A stretch of DNA of 64,000 bases from Aurantiacibacter sediminis (GCF_016019885.1 NZ_JAEANY010000002.1:682001-746000), one strand, 5' to 3'; positions 9,204 through 19,517 are shown, counted from the stretch's first letter. Made by a program: numbers and translations. The notes: generated by a model not told the origin, from the letters alone.

Positions 9204-9572
9204 ATGGGTATTTTTAGCTCGATTAAGAACGCGATTTTCGGCGATGATGACGACAAGAAGGTGGAACATGAGGCGAAACCTGCGTCAAAGACCGTCGAGA
9301 CGGCCCGACCGCGACCCGTCAGTACGATGGACCTTGAAGAAGCGCTGGACAACAAGCCCGGCTCGGACAAACTGAACTGGCGCACCTCGATCGTCGATCT
9401 TATGAAATTGGTCGGTATCGATCCGAGCTATGAGAACCGCAAGGAATTGGCTGCCGAGCTTGGCGACAACTATTATTCGGGCACAGCTGAAGAGAATATC
9501 TGGCTGCACCGCCAAGTCATGGCGAAAATCGCTGCAGAGGGCGGCAAAGTGCCGCGGTCACTGTTGGATTGA
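9204..9572 (+). CDS. DUF3597 domain protein
   Basis: A 122-residue protein recognised as the DUF3597 type by its start [13 protein letters not shown], a charged linker (about 14-50) and a C-terminal helical domain with [24 protein letters not shown] and [18 protein letters not shown]. Function is unknown. AGAGG lies 8 bases before the ATG, a good ribosome-binding site. It lies 82 bases after trpC and 50 bases before moaC, on the same strand, so it could be part of the same long transcript or have its own promoter; I could not identify one. Confidence 0.75.
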   Translation: MGIFSSIKNAIFGDDDDKKVEHEAKPASKTVETARPRPVSTMDLEEALDNKPGSDKLNWRTSIVDLMKLVGIDPSYENRKELAAELGDNYYSGTAEENIWLHRQVMAKIAAEGGKVPRSLLD

Positions 9573-9622
9573 TTGCATCCTGATGGCTGACATTGCGGGC
9601 GATCTGCGGTAGGTCGCCCTCC

Positions 9623-10093
9623 ATGTCTGAATTGACCCATCTGGATGACAAAGGCTCAGCACGCATGGTCGATGTCGGCGCCAAGAGCGTGACCGGACGC
9701 ACCGCGACAGCAGCCGGCTTCCTCCGCGCATCCGCCAGCACGATCGCTGCCATTCGCGATGGCAACACGCCCAAGGGCGATGTGCTCAGCACCGCGCGAC
9801 TTGCTGGCATCATGGCGGCGAAGAAAACCGGCGATCTGATCCCGCTCTGCCACTCCTTACCGCTCGATAATGTGACGGTGGACTTTGCGTTTCAGCAGGA
9901 AGGCATTGCCGTCTCCGCGACAGCGCGCCTTTCCGCGAAAACTGGCGTGGAAATGGAAGCACTTACAGCCGCTTCTATCGCCCTCCTCACACTTTATGAC
10001 ATGGCGAAGGCGCTGGAAAAGGGCATGGTCATCGAGAATGTCCGGCTCATTGCGAAGACGGGTGGCAAAAGCGGTGACTGGTCTGCCGAGTGA
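9623..10093 (+). CDS. moaC: Cyclic pyranopterin monophosphate synthase
   Basis: Forms cyclic pyranopterin monophosphate in molybdenum cofactor synthesis, after MoaA. The 156 residues match the family. Signatures are [66 protein letters not shown] and KTGGKSGDW at the end. ATG 9623 is chosen because it starts just before the conserved [17 protein letters not shown]. The stop overlaps the GTG of moeA by three bases within GTGA, so the two are coupled. Confidence 0.96.
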   Translation: MSELTHLDDKGSARMVDVGAKSVTGRTATAAGFLRASASTIAAIRDGNTPKGDVLSTARLAGIMAAKKTGDLIPLCHSLPLDNVTVDFAFQQEGIAVSATARLSAKTGVEMEALTAASIALLTLYDMAKALEKGMVIENVRLIAKTGGKSGDWSAE

Positions 10094-11295
10094 TTAAGCA
10101 GCCGCCACTGCTATACACGCAGGCGCAGCGTCAGCTTGTTTCGCTGGCAGAGCCGTTGGGTAGTGAAACAATCCCTGTAGAACACGCGGCGGGTCGTTGC
10201 CTCAATGGGAATCTTACAGCCAAGCGATCGAAGCCGACTGCCGACCTTTCGTCAATGGATGGCTACGCGCTGCGCGACGATGATTGCGATGGTCCATGGC
10301 GGGTTGTCGGTAAAAGCGCAGCAGGACATCCGTTCGAGCGACCGATTGCCAAAGGCGAAGCCGTCCGCATCTCGACCGGCGCGCTGATGCCGGATGGCGC
10401 AGGGGCGGTGTTGATACAGGAGAATGCTGTACGGGACGGAGAGAAACTTTCGCTTTGCGGCGAAGGCGAGCCGACACCGCGTTATATTCGTCGCAAAGGC
10501 TTTGATTTCCAACAAGGCGATCATTTGCTCGGCCGCAACACTTGGTTGAGCCCCGCGCATATCGCACTGGCGCTGTCGGGCGGGCATGCAAGTGTCATCG
10601 TGGGAAAGCGACCCTCGATTGCGATACTAGATTGCGGCGATGAGCTGGTCCGCTGTCCTGAAGATGCAAGCATCCACCAGTTACCTGCGAGCAATGGGCC
10701 AATGCTTGCAGCAATGGCGTCACCATTTTGTAAAGAGGTGACGCGAATTGGCCCGATAGCCGATCATTTGGACGATCTGGTTAAAGCATTCGACGGAGCC
10801 TCCGATTGCGATGTCATCGTGACATCTGGTGGAGCATCTGTAGGCGACCATGATCTCATTCGCCCTGCGCTCGAAAAGTGGGGGGCAAGCATCGACTTCT
10901 GGCGAGTTTCCATGAAACCGGGCAAGCCCATGCTGGTGGCGAGAAAAGGGGCGCAGATTATCCTCGGCCTGCCGGGTAATCCGGTGTCGAGCTATATAAC
11001 GGCCTATCTCTTTATGCTCCCGCTACTTCGGGCATTGGCCGGTGATCGCCAGCCATGGCCGGTCGAACGAAGTCATCCGTTGTCACACGCCTTACCAGCA
11101 GCTGGAGAGCGCGCAGAATTTCTTCGCGCAGAAATTCTGGGCGACCGCGTCAGCGCGTTCGCCGAGCAGGATAGCAGCGCGCTTGTCAGCCTATCGCGAG
11201 CCAACGGCCTGATCATACGAGACGGCAATGCGCAACCGGCGCATGCGGGCGACATTGTTTCGGTGTTTCATCTCCAAAATGGCGGTATCGCTTGA
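10090..11295 (+). CDS. moeA: Molybdopterin molybdotransferase
   Basis: Inserts molybdate into adenylated molybdopterin, last step of molybdenum cofactor assembly. The 401-residue protein has the MoeA domains in order: an N-terminal region with [13 protein letters not shown] and [20 protein letters not shown], a central MoCF-like domain with [11 protein letters not shown] and [14 protein letters not shown], then [13 protein letters not shown] and [22 protein letters not shown], and a C-terminal barrel. The start is a GTG overlapping the moaC stop. lexA follows after 72 bases with its own promoter; the lexA -35 starts inside the moeA stop codon region. Confidence 0.94.
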   Translation: MIKQPPLLYTQAQRQLVSLAEPLGSETIPVEHAAGRCLNGNLTAKRSKPTADLSSMDGYALRDDDCDGPWRVVGKSAAGHPFERPIAKGEAVRISTGALMPDGAGAVLIQENAVRDGEKLSLCGEGEPTPRYIRRKGFDFQQGDHLLGRNTWLSPAHIALALSGGHASVIVGKRPSIAILDCGDELVRCPEDASIHQLPASNGPMLAAMASPFCKEVTRIGPIADHLDDLVKAFDGASDCDVIVTSGGASVGDHDLIRPALEKWGASIDFWRVSMKPGKPMLVARKGAQIILGLPGNPVSSYITAYLFMLPLLRALAGDRQPWPVERSHPLSHALPAAGERAEFLRAEILGDRVSAFAEQDSSALVSLSRANGLIIRDGNAQPAHAGDIVSVFHLQNGGIA

Positions 11296-11346
11296 CTTAG
11301 TCGATTCTGTTTCATAATTGTTCTTTATTCGTTCCCGATGTGGAAC
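11292..11346 (+). promoter_or_regulatory. lexA promoter with alphaproteobacterial SOS box
   Basis: TTGACT (11292-11297) serves as -35, with either CATAAT (11313-11318, 15-base spacer) or TAATTG (11315-11320, 17-base spacer) as -10. Overlapping the -10 end is GTTCTTTATTCGTTC (11320-11334), a perfect match to the GTTC-N7-GTTC LexA box known from alphaproteobacteria. A second structure, GTTCC-N6-GGAAC (11331-11346), shares the last half-site. Repressor bound there would block RNA polymerase, so lexA is expected to regulate itself. Confidence 0.85.
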
Positions 11347-11367
11347 ATTTGAGTGAGGGACAAGCGC

Positions 11368-12030
11368 ATGCTGACCGCGAAGCAACATGAATTGCTGTTA
11401 TTCATCAATCGGCGTCTCGATGAGTCGGGCATTTCGCCCAGTTTCGAAGAAATGAAAGAAGCGCTCGATCTCAAGAGTAAATCGGGTGTGCACCGCCTGA
11501 TTTCCGCTCTTGAAGAGCGCGGCTTCATCCGCCGATTGCCAAATCGCGCCCGGGCGCTCGAAGTCGTGAAAATGCCGGACAACGTTTCAAATGATGCAGT
11601 CGCCAAGGCCACCACGCCGCCGGCATCCGCACCCGCACCGGCAAATGACGTTATTGAAATACCGCTGCATGGCCGCATTGCTGCCGGTGTGCCGATCGAA
11701 GCGCTTGAAGACAGTCAGTCGCTTCCCGTACCTGCGGCCCTGCTCGGCTCGGGTGAGCATTACGCTCTGGAAGTATCGGGCGACTCCATGATCGAGGCGG
11801 GTATTTTCGATGGCGACTACGCCCTTGTGAAGAAGAGCGACACGGCGCGCGATGGAGACATTGTGGTTGCACTCGTCAATGGCGAGGAAGCGACGCTTAA
11901 ATATCTTTTCCATGAAGGCAGCAGCATTCGGCTCGATCCGGCGAACGCATCTTACGATCCGCAGGTGTATGCTGACAGCCAGGTCGAAGTGCAAGGCAAA
12001 TTGGCTGGCCTGCTGCGCCGCTACCACTGA
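11368..12030 (+). CDS. lexA: SOS repressor LexA
   Basis: Represses DNA-damage genes and cleaves itself when RecA filaments form. The 220 residues contain a winged helix-turn-helix (about 1-70; [39 protein letters not shown]), a linker, the Ala-Gly self-cleavage site in [12 protein letters not shown], the catalytic serine in [16 protein letters not shown] and the catalytic lysine in EEATLKYLF. The ATG at 11368 is used; a start 15 bases upstream would add only MRDKR and is not supported. It is preceded by its own SOS box and followed by a strong terminator. Confidence 0.97.
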   Translation: MLTAKQHELLLFINRRLDESGISPSFEEMKEALDLKSKSGVHRLISALEERGFIRRLPNRARALEVVKMPDNVSNDAVAKATTPPASAPAPANDVIEIPLHGRIAAGVPIEALEDSQSLPVPAALLGSGEHYALEVSGDSMIEAGIFDGDYALVKKSDTARDGDIVVALVNGEEATLKYLFHEGSSIRLDPANASYDPQVYADSQVEVQGKLAGLLRRYH

Positions 12031-12055
12031 CGGACAGGTTACGGAAATACCAGAG

Positions 12056-12093
12056 ACGCCGCGCAGTCGAAAAGGCAGCGCGGCGTTTCTTTT
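12056..12093 (+). terminator. Rho-independent terminator after lexA
   Basis: A perfect 9-bp stem, ACGCCGCGC (12056-12064) with GCGCGGCGT (12078-12086), has a 13-base loop and ends in TTTCTTTT (12086-12093). It sits 26 bases after the lexA stop and before the convergent end of comEC. Confidence 0.88.
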
Positions 12094-12120
12094 CTGCGGG
12101 TGGACGAGAGCGAACGACGC

Positions 12121-14307
12121 TCAATTATCCTCCCGGCGACCACGCCACCAGCCATGATCTCCCTCACTGTTGGCTACGGAACGATAACTTTCGTCAGCAA
12201 GATTGATCGCAAGTCCTCCGGTGGCGCTCAACATTCGCCCATCGGCCTTCAACCAGCGCGGCTTGCAACTGCGCGGCAACCAGCGATCCGCAATCACGAT
12301 ATCCGAGCGTTCACAAGCAGCCGCGAGCGAACGCTCGGCGACTATGTCCCTGCTTCGGCTCATCAGGATATGCCAGTCGCGCCCTCCCCGATTGAGAGTG
12401 ATCACGCAGAAATCGCGGCTGCAGTCAGCGCCTGGCCAGTCCGGTAAAGGTAGTGGCTCGCCCTCGACCCCGGCCAACTCGAGAAGGTTGTCACGCGTAA
12501 AGCTACTTCGCGTATCGCGAAGAACCAGCAGCCGGTTATCCTCCCCGGTGACACCGACATGGCGCCCATCGCCCGAGATCAACAGATCGGGAATGGGGGT
12601 GATCGCGAGGATGAGACAACCGATAGCGGCGGGCACGAAGCCAAACAGGCGCGCCCTCCCCCGCCAAAGCGCAAGCCACAGACCCCCGGCGACGAACAGC
12701 AGCACAGTTCCAAGCGTCATTTGTGGGATAAGTTTCACGGCTCCCGGCTGATCGGCAGTGAAATGCGCGATGCCGATCAAAAGATCGAGCGACTGCCCGA
12801 CCAGCCACCAGAAGGGCGCGCCAGCTCCGATGATGTCGAAGATCAGCGCGATGGCGATCAGCGGCATGGAGATGAAGGTGACGAGCGGAATGGCTATCAC
12901 GTTCGCGAGCGCTCCATAAACACCGGCTCGATGGAAATGGAAAAGCACCACGGGCATCAGTGCGATTTCGATTACAAAGCCAGTAATCAGCAACATGATT
13001 GTCCGCCGCGATAGCCAAGCGAGCCTACCTTCCTCTCTCGGCGCTAGGAAACGCTTCACCGGCTCGGCATTATGCAATGCAATGATCGCAATGACGGCCG
13101 AGAAGCTCATCTGGAAGCTCGGGCCGACCAGGCTTTCAGGCCAGACAAGCATCACTGCCATGGCCGCAACCGCTACCATCCTGAGCGATAATGGCTCCCT
13201 GCCCAATGCGAGCGCGATTAACACCAACAAAGCAGCAATGCAGCTCCGCACGGTCGGCACTTCGGCGCCCGTCAAAAGCGTGTAGCCCACACCCGCAAGC
13301 GCCGCGATCCCGGCTGCGACGACGGGCAACCGCACGCGCAAAGTGAGCCACGGCCACAGAGCAAGCAGCTTGGTCGAGATCAGATAGCCCGCTGCGATGA
13401 CGGCACTCACATGCAGTCCGCTGATCGACAAAAGGTGCGTCAGCCCGGCATCTCTCATCGCATCCTCATCCGCCTCGGAAATGCCGCCACGATCTCCGCT
13501 GGCGAAGGCTGCCGCGATGCTTCCCGCTGATCCGCCCAATTCGCCGCGCACGTGGCTTGAGAGCACGCGTTGCAACCGTGCGATGGGTGCTTCTTCGCCT
13601 TTTGCTGGCTCGATGACAGTGATGTCGCCCTGCACGCTTCCGGTGGCCGCGAGGCCTTGGAACCACGCAGCGCGGGCGAAATTATAGCTGCCTGGCAACA
13701 TTGGCGCTGTCGGCGGCATCAACCGCACTTGAGCGCGTATCAGCGCGCCCTCCGCCATCAACGCATCTGCATCTTTTAGAGGCACATTCACACGAATCTT
13801 GACCGGATCTCCATCATCCGGTGAACGAATGGCGAGGACAAGCCGTACTCGGTCCTGCGCAGGCTGCTCAATCCTTTCGAGGATGCGGCCCTCTACCTCC
13901 TCGAACATCGGTCGTTCGAATGTTTGCGCACCGACCATTTCAGAACGGGTCCAGATGAGGGCAATGCCGAACGCGAAGAGCAAACCAATGGCGAGCAAAC
14001 CGCCGGTCATGTGCACGCGATCATCGCGTCCCCGCCACTTCGCCAATCCTGCGAGCGGCACCATGAGACCTGCGGCGATGGCTCCGATCCACCATGCGGA
14101 TGTGGAAAGCGCAAACCATGCTCCGATCCCTGCGGCCATGGCGACAGCCATCCACGGGCCACGATCGAAGCCAGCGCGCGCAAGAAATGCCTCGGCGCCA
14201 TCCGCCAAGCTGGACAAAGACGCGCGCTTTCGCCAAGGCGTCTGCTGCAACGCAACATCGCTCTCGTCGTCCCCCAGCGGAACCAGCGGTGGCTGCCGCG
14301 TTGCCAT
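12121..14307 (-). CDS. comEC: ComEC/Rec2-type DNA uptake channel protein
   Basis: Inner-membrane protein of the ComEC/Rec2 family, which in competent bacteria carries single-stranded DNA into the cytoplasm. The 728 residues show an N-terminal membrane region (about 50-125), a DUF4131-like soluble segment (about 130-240) and the Competence domain with HLLSISGLHVSAVIAAGYL and the multi-helix core (about 280-560). The C-terminal part (about 570-728) lacks the HxHxDH signature of the metallo-beta-lactamase domain present in longer ComEC proteins, so this is the short form. Competence has not been shown for such genes merely by their presence. The start ATG is only 29 bases from the divergent gltX start. 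Confidence 0.88.
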   Translation of the reverse strand: MATRQPPLVPLGDDESDVALQQTPWRKRASLSSLADGAEAFLARAGFDRGPWMAVAMAAGIGAWFALSTSAWWIGAIAAGLMVPLAGLAKWRGRDDRVHMTGGLLAIGLLFAFGIALIWTRSEMVGAQTFERPMFEEVEGRILERIEQPAQDRVRLVLAIRSPDDGDPVKIRVNVPLKDADALMAEGALIRAQVRLMPPTAPMLPGSYNFARAAWFQGLAATGSVQGDITVIEPAKGEEAPIARLQRVLSSHVRGELGGSAGSIAAAFASGDRGGISEADEDAMRDAGLTHLLSISGLHVSAVIAAGYLISTKLLALWPWLTLRVRLPVVAAGIAALAGVGYTLLTGAEVPTVRSCIAALLVLIALALGREPLSLRMVAVAAMAVMLVWPESLVGPSFQMSFSAVIAIIALHNAEPVKRFLAPREEGRLAWLSRRTIMLLITGFVIEIALMPVVLFHFHRAGVYGALANVIAIPLVTFISMPLIAIALIFDIIGAGAPFWWLVGQSLDLLIGIAHFTADQPGAVKLIPQMTLGTVLLFVAGGLWLALWRGRARLFGFVPAAIGCLILAITPIPDLLISGDGRHVGVTGEDNRLLVLRDTRSSFTRDNLLELAGVEGEPLPLPDWPGADCSRDFCVITLNRGGRDWHILMSRSRDIVAERSLAAACERSDIVIADRWLPRSCKPRWLKADGRMLSATGGLAINLADESYRSVANSEGDHGWWRGRREDN

Positions 14308-14336
14308 GGACGATACAGGACAGGAAACAGTAGCTT

Positions 14337-15770
14337 ATGGCAAGCGCAACCGGATTAAATGCTGGCAATGATCGGCCCGTGGTCACGCGGTTTGCGCCCA
14401 GCCCCACCGGTTTCCTGCATATCGGCAATGCCCGCACAGGTCTGTTCAGCTGGCTCTATGCGCGCCATTTCGGCGGCAAAGCGCTCTTACGGATCGAAGA
14501 CACAGACAAGAAGCGCAGCACGCAGGAAGCTATCGATGTGATTTTCGATGGTCTGAGCTGGCTCGGTCTCGAATTCGATGAGGAGGCGGTTTACCAGAGC
14601 TCCCGCGTCGAACGCCACGCCGAAGTCGCTCGCAAGATGCTTGAGGCTGGCAAGGCCTATAAGTGTTTTGCCACGCCCGAGGAACTGGCCGAGATGCGCG
14701 ATCAGCAGCGCGCCAACAAGCAGCCGATGCGCTATGATGGCCGCTGGCGCGACCGCGATCCGTCCGAGGCACCTGAAGGTGCGCCTTACACCATCCGTGT
14801 CAAAACAGAGACGGACGGCGAGACCGTGATCGAGGATGCCGTGCAAGGCCGCGTCACGGTCAAGAACAGCGAGATCGATGATTTCATCCTGCTTCGCGCT
14901 GATGGCACGCCGACTTATATGCTCGCTGTCGTGGTCGATGACATGGACATGGGTTGCACCCACATCATCCGCGGCGATGATCACCTCAACAACGCCTTCC
15001 GCCAGATACAGGTCATCCGCGCGATGCAAGGCGTCGAAGATGGTTGGGAAGAGCCTACATATGCCCATGTGCCGCTGATCCACGGGAATGACGGCGCGAA
15101 GTTGTCGAAGCGACACGGCGCGCTGGGTGTGCGTGACTATCGTGAGATGGGCATTCTTCCCGAAGCACTGTTCAATTACCTGCTGCGTCTTGGCTGGGGC
15201 CACGGCGACCAGGAAGAATTTAGCATGGAAGAAGCGATTGCCCTTTTCGATATCGACGCGGTGAATAAGGGGCCGAGCCGCTTCGACATGAAGAAGCTGC
15301 TGAACATGAATGGCAATTACATCCGCCAGGCGGATGATGCGCGTCTGGCCAGGATTGCAGCAGAACGGATTGGCCCGGAAGCCGATGTCGAGTTGCTGAC
15401 AGAAGCGATGCCGGTGCTCAAAACCCGAGCCCGTGACATGAATGAATTGGCGGCAGGAGCAGCTTTCTTGTTCACGGAGCGTCCGCTGGAAATGGACGAA
15501 AAGGCAGCTGGCCTGCTTGATGACGAAGCGCGTATGAGACTTTCGTCTATTTCAGGCCGGTTGCAGGCAGAAACGGACTGGACAATTGAGGCGCTGGAGG
15601 CCACTCTGAAGGCATATGCGGAGGAGCTGGGACTTGGTCTTGGCAAGCTCGCACAGCCGCTTCGCGCGGCGCTTACAGGGACGACAACCTCGCCCGGAAT
15701 TTTCGATGTGCTGGTCCTTCTCGGACGGGAAGAAAGCCTCGCGCGGATTGATGCGCAGGCAGCGGCTTGA
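14337..15770 (+). CDS. gltX: Glutamyl-tRNA synthetase
   Basis: Charges tRNA-Glu (class I synthetase, cytoplasm). The HIGH-type motif is in [19 protein letters not shown] and the KMSKS-type motif in [24 protein letters not shown] is the usual connecting block. The 477 residues are a normal size for the bacterial enzyme. Whether it also misacylates tRNA-Gln, as in bacteria that use GatCAB, cannot be read from the sequence here. The ATG at 14337 gives a ten-residue lead before [11 protein letters not shown]. Its promoter must lie in the 29-base gap or inside comEC. Confidence 0.96.
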   Translation: MASATGLNAGNDRPVVTRFAPSPTGFLHIGNARTGLFSWLYARHFGGKALLRIEDTDKKRSTQEAIDVIFDGLSWLGLEFDEEAVYQSSRVERHAEVARKMLEAGKAYKCFATPEELAEMRDQQRANKQPMRYDGRWRDRDPSEAPEGAPYTIRVKTETDGETVIEDAVQGRVTVKNSEIDDFILLRADGTPTYMLAVVVDDMDMGCTHIIRGDDHLNNAFRQIQVIRAMQGVEDGWEEPTYAHVPLIHGNDGAKLSKRHGALGVRDYREMGILPEALFNYLLRLGWGHGDQEEFSMEEAIALFDIDAVNKGPSRFDMKKLLNMNGNYIRQADDARLARIAAERIGPEADVELLTEAMPVLKTRARDMNELAAGAAFLFTERPLEMDEKAAGLLDDEARMRLSSISGRLQAETDWTIEALEATLKAYAEELGLGLGKLAQPLRAALTGTTTSPGIFDVLVLLGREESLARIDAQAAA

Positions 15771-15810
15771 AACGGCTGCCCAGCTAGGACAATTTTGAAG
15801 GAGAAGCCCT

Positions 15811-17097
15811 TTGGCTGACAAGCAGGCGGAATTGACAGTAGGCGGTGAAACGCATGAGTTTCCCACTCTTGAGGGAAGCGTTGGCCCCGATGTCATCGAT
15901 ATTCGCAAGCTCTATGGAAATACCGGAAAGTTCACTTTCGATCCCGGCTATAAATCCACGGCAAGCTGCGAAAGCGCGCTGACCTTTATTGATGGTAATG
16001 AAGGTGTGCTGCTGCACCGCGGCTATCCCATCGGGCAGCTGGCAGAGCATTCCAGCTTTATGGAAGTCAGCTATCTTCTGCTCAACGGCGAATTGCCGAA
16101 GCAGGACGAGCTTGACGATTTCACCAATACCATCACCTATCATACGATGCTGCACGATCAGATGCGGCAGTTCTATCAGGGTTTCCGCCGCGATGCGCAC
16201 CCGATGGCGATCATGTGCGGCGTAGTTGGCGCGCTGTCTGCCTTTTATCATGACAGCACTGACATTTCGGACCCTGAGCACCGCAAGATTTCGAGCCATC
16301 GCCTGATCGCCAAGATGCCGACGATCGCTGCAAATGCTTACAAATATGCGGTCGGCCAGCCTTTCATGCAGCCGCAGAACTCGCTCAGCTATACGGGCAA
16401 TTTCCTGCGCATGACTTTCGGCGTGCCGGCGGAAGAGTATGAGGTCATCCCGGCTGTCGAAAAGGCGATGGACCGGATTTTCATCCTCCACGCCGATCAC
16501 GAACAGAACGCTTCGACTTCGACCGTGCGCCTCGCCGGTTCTTCGGGCGCGAACCCATTTGCCTGTATTTCCGCCGGCATCGCCTGCCTGTGGGGCCCGG
16601 CGCATGGCGGTGCGAATGAGGCTGCTCTCAACATGCTCCGCGAAATCGGCACGCCGGACAAAATCCCGCACTACATCGAGCGTGCGAAGGACAAGAATGA
16701 CCCGTTCCGCCTGATGGGCTTCGGTCACCGCGTGTATAAAAATTACGACCCGCGCGCGATGGTGATGCAGAAGACGGTGCGCGAAGTCTTCGATGCGCTC
16801 GACGTGAAGGATCCGGTGTTCGAAACGGCGCTGCAGCTGGAAGAGATCGCGCTGAACGATCCCTATTTCCAGGAAAAGAAGCTGTTTCCGAATGTGGATT
16901 TCTACTCGGGCATCATCCTGTCGGCGATTGGTTTCCCGACGACGATGTTCACCGCACTGTTCGCCCTCGCCCGTACTGTGGGCTGGGTCGCACAGTGGAA
17001 CGAGATGATTTCGGATCCTGGCCAGGTTATCGGCCGCCCGCGCCAGCTCTACACCGGGCCGACGCAGCGCGATTACGTGCCGGTCAGCGAACGCTAA
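15811..17097 (+). CDS. gltA: Citrate synthase, TTG start
   Basis: Condenses acetyl-CoA and oxaloacetate to citrate, entry step of the TCA cycle; this is the 428-residue type II (Gram-negative, hexameric) form. The catalytic residues are visible: His in [12 protein letters not shown], His in [14 protein letters not shown], and Asp in [10 protein letters not shown]. The start is TTG at 15811, preceded by a strong GAAGGAG (15797-15803); the sequence [11 protein letters not shown] then matches the family beginning. A terminator with a UUCG loop follows directly. It lies 40 bases after gltX. Confidence 0.96.
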   Translation: MADKQAELTVGGETHEFPTLEGSVGPDVIDIRKLYGNTGKFTFDPGYKSTASCESALTFIDGNEGVLLHRGYPIGQLAEHSSFMEVSYLLLNGELPKQDELDDFTNTITYHTMLHDQMRQFYQGFRRDAHPMAIMCGVVGALSAFYHDSTDISDPEHRKISSHRLIAKMPTIAANAYKYAVGQPFMQPQNSLSYTGNFLRMTFGVPAEEYEVIPAVEKAMDRIFILHADHEQNASTSTVRLAGSSGANPFACISAGIACLWGPAHGGANEAALNMLREIGTPDKIPHYIERAKDKNDPFRLMGFGHRVYKNYDPRAMVMQKTVREVFDALDVKDPVFETALQLEEIALNDPYFQEKKLFPNVDFYSGIILSAIGFPTTMFTALFALARTVGWVAQWNEMISDPGQVIGRPRQLYTGPTQRDYVPVSER

Positions 17098-17120
17098 GCC
17101 TTCGCATTTCGAATAAGAGA

Positions 17121-17146
17121 GCCTCCGCTTCGGCGGGGGCTTTTTT
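17121..17146 (+). terminator. Terminator after gltA with UUCG tetraloop
   Basis: Stem GCCTCCGC (17121-17128) pairs with GCGGGGGC (17133-17140), with one G-U pair, around a TTCG loop, followed by six T (17141-17146). The T run overlaps the stop codon of the convergent kinase-like gene (17145-17147), so the hairpin may end both transcripts. Confidence 0.92.
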
Positions 17147-18518
17147 ATGCCCTATCGGCATCCGGATCGGCAGGGATTTCCAAAATAAAACGCGCGCCCT
17201 GCCCCTTGGCGCTTTCTACAGTAAGATCGCCCTTCATCGCGCGGGCGAGACGGCGCGAGATATAGAGGCCGAGGCCTGATCCGCCATCGCCTTTGCGACC
17301 CAATCGCTCAAATTTAGCGAAGACCCTGGATTGCTGGTCGTCATCCAATCCCTCGCCTTGGTCCGCCACTACGGCCCGGGCGCGGCCGTTTTCCTCTTCA
17401 ACGCGAACCCAGATCTGCCCGCCTTCTGGCGAGTACCGGATGGCATTGCCGATGAGATTGAGTAGAACCTGCAAAGTGCGCCGAAATTCGCCAACCGCAG
17501 GAACGCTCTCATCATCCTTGGGCGCATCTAGTTGGATGCCGCGCTCCTTGGCGCGAACACCCAGAATGCCGACAGCACGGCGCGCTACATCAGCGAGATC
17601 GATATTGTCTGGCGCAGGTGAGAATTCCTCATCCTCAACCATTTCCAGCGTCGTCAGATCATCGATCAGCGCGAGCAGATGCTCACCGGCAGAAGCAATA
17701 TCGGAAGCGTAATTGCTGTATTCATCCGCGAGAGGCCCTGCGAGCTGGGTGCGTATGGTCTCCGCATTGGCGATTATTCGACTGACGGGCTGGCGGAGGA
17801 CCGGCGCAATATCGCGGCCTATGCCTGCGCTGCGTTCCGGCTTTCGCGATTGCTTCGTAATCCGCTCTTCCAACGGACGATCAGGCACGAGGTAGAGCTC
17901 GAATCCCTCGCTGCCGGGCTCAGCCCTGCCATTCGGGACAAGCTGCGCGGCCCATTCACGCTTGCTATCGGGTACCGAAACCAGAGCGCCGTCCAAGAGA
18001 CGCCAGTGCAATGGCTGTTCATGGCTGTAACCAGCGGGGCTCGCAAAATTCGTCCAGGGCTGGCCGACGCCAAGCATCATTTCTTCGCCCAGGGCATCGA
18101 GATCGGCAGCAGTCCAGTCAACCGTCAACAGCTTCTGCTCGACATCCAGGCGTGCAGTCAGTCCTGAAAGGTGTCGCACTAAAGCCAGATGCCCGCGGCG
18201 CTCTTCATCGGCAGCGGTGATGGGAATGTCTTCCGCCTCCCACGTGCTGATGGTGATGATCGTTCCAGCCTTGCCGGGAACCACTTCTGCCCATGCCGAA
18301 ATCTGCTCGACCGAATCCTGCGCCCGGATTGCGCGCGACAGTCGCTTGCCCGTCTGGCGCGCCTTGCAGACGAGATCGAGCAAGGCAGGCGTTACAATTG
18401 CGCCCGGAATCTCGCCGCCTGCGCGCATGTGAAAGCTCGCCAAAGGCTCTTCGGCCTCTATCAGACGATTGTCGGCATCGGTGCGCGCCCGTGCGGAAAT
18501 GATGCTGGCGGAGGACAT
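17145..18518 (-). CDS. Histidine-kinase-like protein lacking the phospho-acceptor histidine
   Basis: The 457-residue protein has no membrane segment. Residues 1-225 are an unrecognised sensor-like region. Residues about 235-305 look like the dimerisation and phospho-acceptor helices, and about 340-450 form an intact HATPase_c domain: N box NLIGNAIRYSPEGG, G1 box DQGEGLD, F box FAKFERLG and G2 box GGSGLGLYISRRLA. In the H box the usual HELRTPL reads PVLRQPV, so Pro239 replaces the histidine. It can probably bind ATP but cannot carry the normal phosphoryl group. It may act as a scaffold, an allosteric partner or a kinase for another protein. It follows the gene at 18523-19494 by 4 bases. No response regulator is nearby. 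Confidence 0.82.
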   Translation of the reverse strand: MSSASIISARARTDADNRLIEAEEPLASFHMRAGGEIPGAIVTPALLDLVCKARQTGKRLSRAIRAQDSVEQISAWAEVVPGKAGTIITISTWEAEDIPITAADEERRGHLALVRHLSGLTARLDVEQKLLTVDWTAADLDALGEEMMLGVGQPWTNFASPAGYSHEQPLHWRLLDGALVSVPDSKREWAAQLVPNGRAEPGSEGFELYLVPDRPLEERITKQSRKPERSAGIGRDIAPVLRQPVSRIIANAETIRTQLAGPLADEYSNYASDIASAGEHLLALIDDLTTLEMVEDEEFSPAPDNIDLADVARRAVGILGVRAKERGIQLDAPKDDESVPAVGEFRRTLQVLLNLIGNAIRYSPEGGQIWVRVEEENGRARAVVADQGEGLDDDQQSRVFAKFERLGRKGDGGSGLGLYISRRLARAMKGDLTVESAKGQGARFILEIPADPDADRA

Positions 18519-18522
18519 CGCC

Positions 18523-19494
18523 TCAATGCGCGCCTTCGTCTTGCGCGTCGTTCAGCATGGCCACGGCACGATCTGGGCGGATGGTATCGAAACCGTCCGG
18601 CAGCGTTATCTCGGGATGCAAATAGAGGAATTGCTCTTCAACAGCGCTCTGGTTCAGGCCCGCAGCTCGTAGGGATAGCGCCAGTCTGGCGCATTGCGCC
18701 TCCCCCAAGGACATGATGACGGTATCGCGATTGATATCGGCAGCCATGCTCACTGCGGTGACGAAAATCGAGAGTCCGGCATTGTCGACCGCGAGCGCGC
18801 GATTTGCACGGTGCTGCATCCCGGAAACGAGACGGATGAACTTGGCGACGCGCCTTTGATCGGGATCATAGGCGTCGCACATGGCTTTTTCGGCTTTTGC
18901 CGCGTCCTCGCCGTCTGCGGCAGTATGTTCACGGAATATCTGCATCGCGCGCTCAAACAAATCATGCGGCAGCTCATGGAGCGGCAATGCCATGCGGCCC
19001 TGCTGCTGCATGAAGCGGGCCTGGGCAGCGAGGGCATGCATCGCGCCTGTTGCGACCTGATCCTCGGTTGACGATACCAGCTCCTGAAGAACGGGGGAAA
19101 GCACCGGATCGATGCCGCTTCGCCGACTAAGCCTGTCCGCCAAAGTGGCTTCGACAGTGATCGCATGCGCGTGCGAGAGGAAATCCGTCTCATCGAGCAA
19201 AGCCGAAGCGATCTCGTCCAGGCTCTGCTCGATAAATTCCGCGCGATTGCTGATGCCTCTCACATCGGCGAGGTTCGCGAGCATCTGTTGGGCGAGATGC
19301 AGCATCATGCCGCGGATGGTCGCAATAACCTGATCGCTGAACAGCGCTTGATCCACATTTGCGAGCAGATGGCGCAGGATCGGCGGCGCGGTGGCGATGA
19401 TGACATCGCCATGCGCAAGCTCACGCTTCAATGTGATTTCAACCGAGCTGGCTGATTTGTCAGGTGCATTTTGCTCGCTCATAGATGCGGCCAT
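18523..19494 (-). CDS. Unrecognised helical protein, partner gene of the kinase-like protein
   Basis: I do not recognise this 323-residue protein. It has no signal peptide or membrane segment and is predicted to be almost entirely alpha-helical. Alanine-rich amphipathic stretches include MMLHLAQQMLANLADV, MHALAAQARFMQQQGR and AQCARLALSLRAAGL. The start ATG (MAASMSEQ) could also be four codons further in. It ends 4 bases before the degenerate histidine kinase and is surely co-transcribed with it, so a regulatory partnership is a reasonable guess. No catalytic motif is visible. Confidence 0.7.
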   Translation of the reverse strand: MAASMSEQNAPDKSASSVEITLKRELAHGDVIIATAPPILRHLLANVDQALFSDQVIATIRGMMLHLAQQMLANLADVRGISNRAEFIEQSLDEIASALLDETDFLSHAHAITVEATLADRLSRRSGIDPVLSPVLQELVSSTEDQVATGAMHALAAQARFMQQQGRMALPLHELPHDLFERAMQIFREHTAADGEDAAKAEKAMCDAYDPDQRRVAKFIRLVSGMQHRANRALAVDNAGLSIFVTAVSMAADINRDTVIMSLGEAQCARLALSLRAAGLNQSAVEEQFLYLHPEITLPDGFDTIRPDRAVAMLNDAQDEGAH

Positions 19495-19517
19495 ATAGGG
19501 ACAGCGTTAATTCCGCG

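Noticed and set aside
18523-19494. Assignment of the kinase partner to the DUF2336 family
   Set aside because: It is helical and of similar length, but I could not match the expected conserved blocks, so it is left unassigned.
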